Assembly (NCBI GenBank): GCA_013003465.1
Contig: JABDIZ010000351.1
Span: 1 to 6,964, forward strand
Direction: 5' to 3'
DNA length: 6,964 nucleotides
From: Rhodothermaceae bacterium
GTDB taxonomy: Bacteria; Bacteroidota; Rhodothermia; Rhodothermales; Rubricoccaceae
Position numbers and translations under genes: made by a program. Every line of letters starts with the position of its first letter. Position 1 is the stretch's first letter. Of the stretch, positions 1 to 6,506 are shown piece after piece. The notes under the pieces are model-generated. The model was not told the origin of the DNA and did no database searches. It was given only the letters and a program-made list of their open reading frames with translations.

Positions 1-2374
1 GACGATGCTCGCCTTTCCGCGCGTTCGCTTCTACGAGAACACGACGGAGGTCGGCGATGTGTGGCTGGACGAGGACCTCATCGCCCCGTTCAACTTCCCC
101 ATCCGGTTGCCCGAGGCGGAACTAGAAGCCAAGCGTGACTCGGTCCGGGAGAACGAACCCCCCGTCTTCGCACTCGACCCCGACGCGGTAGACGTGACGC
201 AGGCGCGGCTGGATACGCTCGCCGACCACTTCGACGCGACGTTCGAGGCCTATGCTGCGTGGCAGCTTGCCAAAACACGCGAGCAGGATGCCGAGGCCAT
301 CGACACCGATTCGCTGCGGTATCAGCAGGAGCGGGCTGCCATGCCCATCGAGATTTCGGAGACCCAGTGGGACGCCCTCCTTACCTCGTTTGCCGCGCGC
401 ATCGGCACGCTGCCTGCGGCTTCGCGGGCCGATGCGTCGGGCCCGGCCCTCCACAGCCGCCTGCTGCGCACGGTGCGAGGGCTCCGCGAGCAGGTGTTCA
501 AGCGCGAGGTCGTGGACATCCCGGGCGACAGCCTCCGCGCGGATGAACTGATCATCCGGAATGAAGACCCTCGGGTGCGCGATGAGCGGGCAATTCCCAG
601 TCGTGACGTGCTCGGGCTCGATACCGCCATCAGCCAGGCGCGGCGGGCTCTGGAGCGCGAGGTGGGGGAAGATCGCGATCTCGTATTGCTCGGGCTGGCC
701 ATGTTCCGCCACGCCTTCCGCCCGTCGCTGCGATACCAGCGCAATGCCACTGAGCAGCGGTTGCAGGAGCAGATGGCCGAGATCCGGCCCACGCGTGGGC
801 TGGTCCGGCAGGACATCACCATCGTACGGCGCGGCGATGAGGTCACGCCGGAGGTCTACGAGCAACTCGTCTCCCTGGAGTACGCCCAGCGTGACCGCAG
901 CGGCAACATCGGCGTGTACCGAACGTGGTTCGGCAAAGTGCTGCTTGTGCTGGCGGCATACTTCATCTTCTTCTTCTACCTCTACCTGCTCCGGAGGCAG
1001 GTCTACTCGGACACTCGGTCGATGCTGCTCATCACACTCCTGTTTGCTGGGGTCGTGGTGGGCTACCTGCTCGTGGGCTACGTCGATGTTTTCAACGAGT
1101 TGATTGTCCCGGTCGCACTCGTCTCCATCTTGCTGACGATCATCTTTGACTCGCGCGTCGGCATGTTTGGAACGGTGACGCTGGCCGTCGTGGGGGGGAT
1201 GGTGTTCGGCTTCGACTTCGAGTTCACCTTCGCCACGATCTTCGCTGGGTTCACGGCTGTGTTCTCGGTGCGCGAGGTCAAGACGCGGAGCGACCTCGTT
1301 TTGTCGGCCGCCCTCGTCGTCGGGGCGTATCTGCTCGTGGGGCTTGGCTACACACTGCTCCGCGTGGACCCGCTCGACGCACGGCTGTTTATGGACCTGC
1401 GCAGTGTGATGGTCGGTGGGGTCTTGCTGTTGCTCGCCTCGCCCGTGCTCTGGCTGATCGAGCGGACCTTCAACGTGACCACGGACCTCGCTCTGCTAGA
1501 GCTCTCCGACACGAACCGCGACCTGCTCAAAAACCTCTCATTGCGAGCACCGGGGACCTTCAACCACGTCTTGCAAGTGGCCAACCTCGCCGAAGCTGCC
1601 GCGGACGCCATTGGAGCGAATGCACTCCGGGCGCGAGTAGGGGCGCTCTACCACGACATCGGGAAGATGCTCAAGCCCGAGTACTTTATTGAAAACCAGC
1701 AACCGGGTGAGAATCCGCACGACCGGATCACCCCGTACATGAGTGCGCTCATCATCGCGGCCCACGTCAAGGACGGCCTCGAACTCGGCCGCGAAAACAG
1801 CCTTCCGCAAGTGGTGCTGGATTTCATCCCAACGCATCACGGCACGACCATGATGGAGTTCTTCTACCGCCGCGCCGTCGAGCTGCAAGAGCCGGATGAT
1901 GTTCCCGTGGACGAAGCCGAATTCCGCTACCCGGGTCCGCGGCCTCACACGGTCGAACAGGCCATCGTGATGCTTGCGGATTCAGTGGAAGCCGCCAGTC
2001 GCTCGCTCGACAAGCCGACGCCACGTCGCCTGGAGACGCTCATCGATACGCTCTTTAGCGCGCGGGTAGAAGACGGCCAACTCGGTGCGTCGCCCCTCAC
2101 CTTCGCCGATCTGAGCCGCATCAAGGAGACGTTCCTCTCCATTTTGAGCGGCATCTACCACTTCCGCGTCAAGTATCCCGATCAGCCAGACGAACCCCAA
2201 AGCCCAGCAGGTGATTCGGGGGGCACGGAGGAGCAGCCCACGGTGCCTGAGGGCCGCGCTGGGCTCGATGTTCAGGTGCTGCCCACCCGTAGGCGGCCCG
2301 GCGGCAGCGAGGGATCGGTGCCGAGCCCTCCAGAGGCCGGGCCGTCTTCCTCGGAGCGTTCGTCCATCGGCTAG
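1..2374 (+). CDS. pgpH: 7TM-HD family cyclic-di-AMP phosphodiesterase (PgpH-like), 5' end outside window
   Basis: Inner-membrane phosphodiesterase of the 7TM-HD family; characterised PgpH proteins hydrolyse c-di-AMP to pApA. Numbering is from the ATG at 5. Residues 1 to about 300 form the extracytoplasmic 7TMR-HDED domain (opening with VGDVWLDEDLIAPF, closing near DITIVRRGDEVTPEVY). About seven hydrophobic segments follow between residues 312 and 491. The cytoplasmic HD domain comes next, with metal ligands H521, H550-D551, H587, H611-H612 and D659 all present in family order. The last ~65 residues are Pro/Gly/Ser/Glu-rich and probably disordered. The frame is open to the left edge, and family members carry an N-terminal membrane helix before this point, so the ATG at 5 is probably internal and the true start lies upstream. 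The TAG stop overlaps the stop of the convergent GntR gene. Family assignment is firm; the c-di-AMP substrate is inferred from the family. Confidence 0.93.
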   Translation, partial: TMLAFPRVRFYENTTEVGDVWLDEDLIAPFNFPIRLPEAELEAKRDSVRENEPPVFALDPDAVDVTQARLDTLADHFDATFEAYAAWQLAKTREQDAEAIDTDSLRYQQERAAMPIEISETQWDALLTSFAARIGTLPAASRADASGPALHSRLLRTVRGLREQVFKREVVDIPGDSLRADELIIRNEDPRVRDERAIPSRDVLGLDTAISQARRALEREVGEDRDLVLLGLAMFRHAFRPSLRYQRNATEQRLQEQMAEIRPTRGLVRQDITIVRRGDEVTPEVYEQLVSLEYAQRDRSGNIGVYRTWFGKVLLVLAAYFIFFFYLYLLRRQVYSDTRSMLLITLLFAGVVVGYLLVGYVDVFNELIVPVALVSILLTIIFDSRVGMFGTVTLAVVGGMVFGFDFEFTFATIFAGFTAVFSVREVKTRSDLVLSAALVVGAYLLVGLGYTLLRVDPLDARLFMDLRSVMVGGVLLLLASPVLWLIERTFNVTTDLALLELSDTNRDLLKNLSLRAPGTFNHVLQVANLAEAAADAIGANALRARVGALYHDIGKMLKPEYFIENQQPGENPHDRITPYMSALIIAAHVKDGLELGRENSLPQVVLDFIPTHHGTTMMEFFYRRAVELQEPDDVPVDEAEFRYPGPRPHTVEQAIVMLADSVEAASRSLDKPTPRRLETLIDTLFSARVEDGQLGASPLTFADLSRIKETFLSILSGIYHFRVKYPDQPDEPQSPAGDSGGTEEQPTVPEGRAGLDVQVLPTRRRPGGSEGSVPSPPEAGPSSSERSSIG

Positions 2375-2384
2375 CGCCCGACGG
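2364..2384. terminator. Small inverted repeat around the shared convergent stop codons; possible weak terminator
   Basis: CCATCGG (2364-2370) and CCGACGG (2378-2384) form a 7-bp stem around a 7-nt loop (CTAGCGC) that contains both stop codons. In the minus-strand transcript all seven pairs form, one as G-U; in the plus-strand transcript that position is an A-C mismatch. Only TTT follows on the plus strand, and no T-run follows on the minus strand, so it is at best a weak terminator or an mRNA 3'-end stabiliser. It is the only hairpin I see at this convergent junction. Confidence 0.3.
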
Positions 2385-3288
2385 TTTCGCGCACGCGGGC
2401 GAGCGAGTCAGGAGGGACGACAGGGGTGAGTTCGACGTGCGGGGTGTCGGTCAGCAGCGGACGGAGACGGCGGCGCACCTGCGGCGTGTAGACGACCAAG
2501 TCCACCTGCACCAGCAGCGTCTCCAAGCGCCGCCGCTCGCCTTCGATGGTCAGCGCAAGCACTTGGCCTGAGAACCCGGCGAGGTGCCGCAGTTCGGTCG
2601 TGATCGGCTCGACCGCGTCCGTGCGGCGGGTGACGAGGCCGAGGGTGTCGGTGGAGCCCAGGCGCGCGATGCGTTCCAGTACCTCGTGCGATAAGCCGAC
2701 GTGGAGCCCGACGGCCTCGGCGTCCGGGATGGCGTGCATCGTTTGCTGGAGCAAGCCGAACGGGGCTATCACAATGGCCGCATCGTCGTAGCGGCCGAGG
2801 TCGTTCACCGTGACGGGCTCCACACGCTCCTGTAGCAGGCCGGTCAGTTGCTCAGCCAGGCTCTCAGCACGCTCCTTAAACGTGGCCGCGACCAAGACCC
2901 GGCGCCGCTCTCCGGGCGACTCGAAGAACTGGCGTTGCTCCTCGAACAGGTATTCCGTTTCGTCCTCCGTCAGGCCGAGGGCCACGAGGCGTTGAAGGGC
3001 TTCCTGCACGATCGTGGCGCCGCGCTCACGCCGCTCGGCAGCCGAGAGGGTGGGGCGCTCAGCCACGTAAAAGCCGCCCCCTCGTCGCGATTCGAGCAGG
3101 TTTTCGCCTTCGAGACGTTGGTAGGCTTTGCGGACCGTGTGAAACGAGACGCCGATCTGGTCGGCAAGGGCGCGGGTGGAGGGGAGGCGCTCGCCCGTGC
3201 GGTACCGTCCGGCCGCGAGGTGGTAGCGGAGCTGCTCAATGAGTTGCTCGGCAATGGGGAGGGCGGCGTCGCGGTCGAGTTCAATCAA
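2371..3288 (-). CDS. GntR-family (YtrA-like) regulator with an atypical C-terminal alpha/beta domain
   Basis: DNA-binding transcription factor, 305 aa from a TTG start. Residues 7-75 are a GntR winged helix: PIAEQLIEQLRYHL helix, GERLPSTRALADQIGVS, the FHTVRKAYQRLE recognition helix, and an SRRGGGFYV wing. Residues 76-125 look helical and may be a linker or dimerisation region. From about 130 the pattern becomes alternating strands and helices (VLVAAT, AAIVIAPFG, GLVTRR, VDLVVYT), resembling a Rossmann-like or periplasmic-binding-protein-like sensor rather than FCD, UTRA or aminotransferase domains. YtrA proteins are usually much shorter (about 120-130 aa). The TTG was chosen because it gives (M)IELDRD, the expected N-terminus; the frame continues to an ATG at 3396, but that would add a non-homologous leader overlapping the zinc-ribbon gene. 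It lies 23 nt after that gene. Ligand and targets are unknown. Confidence 0.88.
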   Translation of the reverse strand: MIELDRDAALPIAEQLIEQLRYHLAAGRYRTGERLPSTRALADQIGVSFHTVRKAYQRLEGENLLESRRGGGFYVAERPTLSAAERRERGATIVQEALQRLVALGLTEDETEYLFEEQRQFFESPGERRRVLVAATFKERAESLAEQLTGLLQERVEPVTVNDLGRYDDAAIVIAPFGLLQQTMHAIPDAEAVGLHVGLSHEVLERIARLGSTDTLGLVTRRTDAVEPITTELRHLAGFSGQVLALTIEGERRRLETLLVQVDLVVYTPQVRRRLRPLLTDTPHVELTPVVPPDSLARVRETVGR

Positions 3289-3342
3289 ATCCGTTATTGC
3301 AATCCGAAAAATCAATCGAAGTCCGAGCAACTCATAAAGTAG
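3286..3342 (-). promoter_or_regulatory. AT-rich leader of the GntR gene with palindrome and direct repeat; possible promoter/operator
   Basis: This AT-rich stretch in otherwise GC-rich DNA covers the end of the zinc-ribbon gene and the 23-nt gap before the GntR start. On the minus strand it holds the perfect 8-bp palindrome ATTGCAAT (3303-3296) and CGGATT repeated 14 nt apart (3306-3301 and 3292-3287), the second copy running into the TTG start. No convincing -35/-10 or Bacteroidota TTTG/TAnnTTTG pair was found. An autoregulatory GntR site is a guess from position only. Confidence 0.25.
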
Positions 3343-3530
3343 TGGCACCGGGGACAGTGGTACTTGCAGCGCTGATTCTGCAAACGCTCGCCACAATTCG
3401 GGCAGTGGTCCCAGTAAGACGCGATAGCGTCGGACTTGTGCTCGTCCAGTGCCCCCGCAGGCTGGGGTTTGTCAAAGGGGAGGGTCGGTCTCGTGCGTGG
3501 GTCCGGGAGAGGAGACAGCGAGGGGTTCAT
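3312..3530 (-). CDS. Small zinc-ribbon protein, six cysteines
   Basis: A 72-aa protein in two parts. Residues 1-40 are rich in Pro, Arg, Asp and Ser and look disordered. Residues 42-72 form a compact Cys-rich module with C43, C46, C55, C59, C62 and C68, plus H42, H58 and H63. The CPNCG and CPRCH knuckles are typical of a zinc ribbon, and the extra C55 and C68 make it denser than a plain four-Cys ribbon. It appears soluble, with no signal peptide. The only in-frame start near the module is the ATG at 3530; it has no clear Shine-Dalgarno. The gene lies 60 nt after the membrane-protein gene and 23 nt before the GntR start. It looks real because the Cys knuckles are intact and it fills the gap without overlapping a better candidate. 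From memory, similar short proteins occur in Rhodothermales. Function is unknown; nucleic-acid or protein binding is possible. Confidence 0.75.
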   Translation of the reverse strand: MNPSLSPLPDPRTRPTLPFDKPQPAGALDEHKSDAIASYWDHCPNCGERLQNQRCKYHCPRCHYFMSCSDFD

Positions 3531-3590
3531 CGGTACAGCGGTGATGCGTCCTGGAATACGCGCGATCCTTTGCGTGTGGAAGCTGCTCGG

Positions 3591-4082
3591 CTACGTGGAG
3601 GACAGGCTCTGCAACGCGGCAGCGGCCTGCCGCAGGGTCGCGAGCAACTCGGTGTACCGGGGCCATTCCGCGGGGCGCAGGGTGAACACGGTATCGCCGA
3701 GTCCGATGTGCATCAGCCCGTCTTTCTTACCCGGCTCGAAGAGCGGGTGCAAGCGGATGCGCTCGGCATCGAACGAATCGCGGCTGCGGGCTACGTCCCA
3801 CACCGAGCGCATTGTGCCGAAGCCGCCGCGCACGATCAGTTCGGCTGGTTTGCGGCGCAACTCATACAGCGACCACGCAGCGGCCACGCCGTAGGCGAGC
3901 GGCGCGACCCATACGACCGTCCCGAGCACGGGCTCGCCCTGCAGTACGGCCGGTAGCGTCGCTACCATCACGGCGATGAGGGCGAGGGCCACCGGCTGCG
4001 CCTGGGCGCGTGCCACGACCAGCGCCAGCGACATCTCGCCGGGGTGGTGGATGCTCGAGAACGTGTGGGCGGTCTGCGTCAC
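3591..4082 (-). CDS. Small membrane protein of unknown function, two TM helices plus a C-terminal beta-rich domain
   Basis: I do not recognise the family. The 163-aa protein has a polar N-terminus, two hydrophobic segments (about 30-47 and 52-72) separated by a short loop, then about 90 soluble residues. That part alternates strand-like stretches (ELIVRGGFGTMRSVW, RIRLHP, LMHIGLG, TVFTLRPA) and ends in a helix (PRYTELLATLRQAAAAL). Two TM helices followed by a small beta domain and terminal helix recall bacterial PH-like (bPH) membrane proteins, but this is inferred from shape only. The start is GTG at 4082, overlapping the methyltransferase TGA as GTGA, which indicates translational coupling. 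An alternative ATG at 4034 (Met17) would keep both TM helices. Co-directionality and the overlap support it as a real gene. Confidence 0.72.
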   Translation of the reverse strand: MTQTAHTFSSIHHPGEMSLALVVARAQAQPVALALIAVMVATLPAVLQGEPVLGTVVWVAPLAYGVAAAWSLYELRRKPAELIVRGGFGTMRSVWDVARSRDSFDAERIRLHPLFEPGKKDGLMHIGLGDTVFTLRPAEWPRYTELLATLRQAAAALQSLSST

Positions 4083-4642
4083 AGTTTTCGGGCGATGACC
4101 AGCACCGAGTCGTCCGTTTCCATCTCGGTGTAGCGTTCCAGAACGAGCATCTCGAAGTGCGGTGCGAGCGCCTCAGCCAACTGGGCTTCCGTGAGGTAGT
4201 GAAACTGGAGCCCGTGATGCTCTTCGACCCGGTCGCCGTGCCAGAACGTATGGCAGATCAGGCCGCCTTCGTTCAACCGGCCGTGCTGCTGCGCGAGCGA
4301 CTGCGCCCGTGCCGTCGACGTGAGGTGATGGAGGACTTTGTTCGAGTAGATGCAGTCGAACGTGCGATCCGTGTCGAGTGTCGCGGCATCCAACACGAGG
4401 AGGTCGGCATCGGGATGGGCTTGGCGGTAGCGGTCGAGGAAGGGCTGCGCCTTGTCGGAGCCGGTCGCCACGAAGGCCTCCTTCAGCAGGTCAAGGTCGA
4501 CGCCGGGACCCATCCCCAACTCCAGCACGGAGGACTGGAGCGGCAAGTAGGCCTTCAGGCGCTCGATAATCGCGCGACCGTCGTACCCCTCCGCCATCGC
4601 GATGTAGGCGCGGGCGTTTTGTTCGTCTTCGTAATAGCTCAT
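4079..4642 (-). CDS. Class I SAM-dependent methyltransferase
   Basis: A 187-aa cytoplasmic protein with a Rossmann-fold methyltransferase core. Motif I is VLELGMGPG (39-47), the SAM-binding glycine loop. GSDKA (61-65) supplies the acidic residue after strand 2. LVLDAATL (82-89, D85) follows, then FDCIYSNKVLHHL (95-107) at motif IV, typical of Methyltransf_11/25-like enzymes. The C-terminal half has the usual late strands (GGLICHTFW; MLVLERYTEMET; SVLVIARKL). It is short for the family and has no extra substrate-recognition domain, so the methyl acceptor cannot be named. The ATG at 4642 follows the P5C dehydrogenase stop by 42 nt, and its stop overlaps the next gene's start, so it is probably cotranscribed with both. 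The family assignment is firm and the role unknown. Confidence 0.9.
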   Translation of the reverse strand: MSYYEDEQNARAYIAMAEGYDGRAIIERLKAYLPLQSSVLELGMGPGVDLDLLKEAFVATGSDKAQPFLDRYRQAHPDADLLVLDAATLDTDRTFDCIYSNKVLHHLTSTARAQSLAQQHGRLNEGGLICHTFWHGDRVEEHHGLQFHYLTEAQLAEALAPHFEMLVLERYTEMETDDSVLVIARKL

Positions 4643-4657
4643 GGCTGGATGAAACCG

Positions 4658-4664
4658 TCCTCCT
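4658..4664 (-). promoter_or_regulatory. Shine-Dalgarno-like AGGAGGA upstream of the methyltransferase, at unusual distance
   Basis: On the minus strand AGGAGGA (4664-4658) lies 15 nt before the methyltransferase ATG at 4642, beyond the usual 5-9 nt spacing. No alternative ATG, GTG or TTG in that frame lies between them. It is the only clear purine-rich SD core near any start in this window, so it may be coincidence or a weak ribosome-loading site. Confidence 0.25.
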
Positions 4665-4684
4665 GCGCCCGACGACCTGAGGCG

Positions 4685-6364
4685 CTACATCACCACGAGC
4701 TTTTCGTCCGTGGCCTCGTCGGACGCCACGACATCAGGCTGATGGAAGGGATAGCTGTAGTGCGTCGGCGGCACAAACGTCTCCTTGATCGAGCGGAGGC
4801 TCGTCCAGCGGAGCAGGTTGACGTAGGAGCCCGCCTTGTCGTTGGTGCCCGAGCCGCGCGCGCCGCCGAAGGGCTGCTGCCCGACGACTGCGCCCGTCGG
4901 CTTGTCGTTGAGGTAGAAGTTGCCCGCGGCGTCCACAAGCTTGTCGGTAGCATGGGCGAGCACCGTGCGTTCCTGCGCGAAGACGGCGCCGGTGAGGGCA
5001 TAGGGTCCCGTCCGGTCCACAAGGTCAAGCACCTCGTCGAAGGCCATCGACTCGGGCGTGACGTAGAGCGACGTCACGGGACCGAAGATCTCCTCGCACA
5101 TCGTCTCGTACATCGGGTCCTCGGTTTGCAGCACCGTCGGCTCGATGAAGTAGCCGTCTTCGTCCGAATAGCCGCCGCCTGCGAGGATGTCGACGCCGTC
5201 GGTGTCAGCAGCGCGCGCGATGTACGACGTGATGGAGTCGTATGACTTCCGGTCGATGACGGCGTTGACGAAGTTGGTGAAGTCCTCGACCGGCCCCATC
5301 TTGATCGAGGCGAGCTGTTCGAGCATCTCGCGCTTGATTTCGGGCCAAAGCGTTTGGGGCACGTAGATTCGCGAGGCTGCCGAGCACTTCTGCCCCTGGT
5401 ATTCGAACGAGCCACGCACGATCGCCGTCGCAACCGCCACGGGATCGGCCGACTCGTGGGCGACAATGAAGTCCTTGCCGCCCGTCTCACCCACGATGCG
5501 CGGGTAGGTACGGTAGTGGCCGAGTCCGTTGCTGATGGTGCGCCACAGGTGGTTGAAGGTGCCCGTCGAGCCCGTGAAGTGTAGCCCGGTGAAATGCTCC
5601 GAGGCCAGAACGGGGTCACCGACTTCGGCGCCGTCGCCGGGCAGCAGGTTGATCACGCCCGGCGGCAGGCCCGCTTCTTCGAGCAACTCCATGATGAGTT
5701 TGGCCGAGAGCGTGGCTGTCGAGGCCGGTTTCCAGAGCACCGTGTTGCCCATCATCGCGGGCGAGGTCGGGAGGTTGCCCGCGATGGCCGTGAAGTTGAA
5801 CGGCGTGATGGCGAAGACGAAGCCCTCCAGCGGCCGGTACTCGACCTTGTTCCAGACGCCGGGCGAGCTGATCGGCTGGTCTTCGTAGATCCGCGTCATG
5901 TAGTGGACGTTGAAGCGGAAGAAGTCGATCAACTCGCACGCCGAGTCGATTTCGGCCTGGTAGGCATTCTTGCTCTGGCCAAGCATGGTGGCAGCGTTGA
6001 GGCGGTCGCGCCAGGGGCCCGCGAGGAGGTCGGCGGCCTTGAGGAAGATGGCCGCGCGGTCGGTCCAGTCCATCCGCATCCAGTCGTGGCGCGCGTCCAC
6101 AGCGGCCTGGATGGCCCGCTCTACGTCGGCGCCACGCACCTTGTGCAGCGTCCCGATTTTGTGTGTGAGGTCGTGCGGGGCGTGTAAGTCTTCCGTCTTC
6201 CCGGTTTCGACACGCTCGCCGTTGATGACGGGGAGGACCGTGTGCTCTTCGCTCCGCATCTCGCGCAGTGCCTGTTGCAGCGAGGCACGCTCGGGCGAGC
6301 CAGGGGCGTAGCTACGGACGGGTTCGTTGACGGGCGGCGGTGGCCGGAGAATGGTGTTGTTCAT
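4685..6364 (-). CDS. pruA: L-glutamate gamma-semialdehyde (1-pyrroline-5-carboxylate) dehydrogenase
   Basis: NAD(P)-dependent aldehyde dehydrogenase that oxidises glutamate semialdehyde, in equilibrium with P5C, to L-glutamate: the second step of proline catabolism. At 559 aa it matches stand-alone P5CDH/ALDH4A1 length, not the bifunctional PutA. Visible ALDH signatures are TPFNF (oxyanion N190), WKPAS (K212, cofactor), FTGSTGTF (263-270), VGETGGKDF (general base E293), GQKCSAASR (nucleophile C327), EEIFGPV (424-430) and a PFGGARGSGTNDKAGS segment (498-513) typical of the P5CDH branch. The start is the ATG at 6364 (MNNTILRPP); the frame stays open to 6532, but that 56-residue extension looks non-coding and would overlap the divergent permease. 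No Shine-Dalgarno is visible. It is the first gene of the minus-strand run. No proline dehydrogenase gene is present in the window. Confidence 0.95.
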   Translation of the reverse strand: MNNTILRPPPPVNEPVRSYAPGSPERASLQQALREMRSEEHTVLPVINGERVETGKTEDLHAPHDLTHKIGTLHKVRGADVERAIQAAVDARHDWMRMDWTDRAAIFLKAADLLAGPWRDRLNAATMLGQSKNAYQAEIDSACELIDFFRFNVHYMTRIYEDQPISSPGVWNKVEYRPLEGFVFAITPFNFTAIAGNLPTSPAMMGNTVLWKPASTATLSAKLIMELLEEAGLPPGVINLLPGDGAEVGDPVLASEHFTGLHFTGSTGTFNHLWRTISNGLGHYRTYPRIVGETGGKDFIVAHESADPVAVATAIVRGSFEYQGQKCSAASRIYVPQTLWPEIKREMLEQLASIKMGPVEDFTNFVNAVIDRKSYDSITSYIARAADTDGVDILAGGGYSDEDGYFIEPTVLQTEDPMYETMCEEIFGPVTSLYVTPESMAFDEVLDLVDRTGPYALTGAVFAQERTVLAHATDKLVDAAGNFYLNDKPTGAVVGQQPFGGARGSGTNDKAGSYVNLLRWTSLRSIKETFVPPTHYSYPFHQPDVVASDEATDEKLVVM

Positions 6365-6506
6365 AGCTTGACAGGCATACAGGTTCCACGGGGCGATTTC
6401 GTCGGAAACGCCGCGCGGAGTCGGAACAGAAGCGGTTGCTGCAAGATACTCGGCGCGTCGTACCCGGTTCGCCGATCGAACGCCCTTCACTTCAACCTCA
6501 ACGCTC
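6365..6506. promoter_or_regulatory. Divergent intergenic region between P5C dehydrogenase and ABC permease
   Basis: These 142 nt separate two divergent starts (ATG at 6364 on minus, GTG at 6507 on plus), so promoters for both directions are expected here. Only weak elements are visible. On plus, TTGCTG (6436-6441) lies upstream of GATACT (6445-6450, too close) and TACCCG (6461-6466, spacing too long). On minus, TTGCAG (6444-6439) lacks a good -10 at normal distance, and TATGCC (6379-6374) lies close to the ATG. No strong hairpin or operator repeat was found. The regulatory role rests on position. Confidence 0.4.

Noticed and set aside
122..865. 247-codon minus-strand open frame
   Set aside because: It lies opposite the extracytoplasmic domain of the 7TM-HD gene, has no motif, and is explained by codon bias of the real gene.
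3531..3590. 60-nt gap between the membrane-protein and zinc-ribbon genes, checked for a terminator or another small gene
   Set aside because: No inverted repeat with a T-run, no convincing promoter and no coding signal was seen.
3297..3956. 219-codon plus-strand open frame
   Set aside because: It is antisense to the zinc-ribbon and membrane-protein genes. Its translation has no domain or hydrophobic pattern, while the minus-strand frames have Cys knuckles and TM helices.
4010..5245. 411-codon plus-strand open frame
   Set aside because: It is antisense to the methyltransferase and P5C dehydrogenase, both with clear catalytic motifs. Its translation is Arg/Val/Glu/His-rich with no recognisable domain, as expected of an antisense frame in GC-rich DNA.
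6365..6506. Possible sigma-70 or Bacteroidota-type promoters in the divergent gap
   Set aside because: TTGCTG, GATACT, TACCCG and TATGCC were examined, but no pair has both good matches and normal spacing, so no specific promoter is called.
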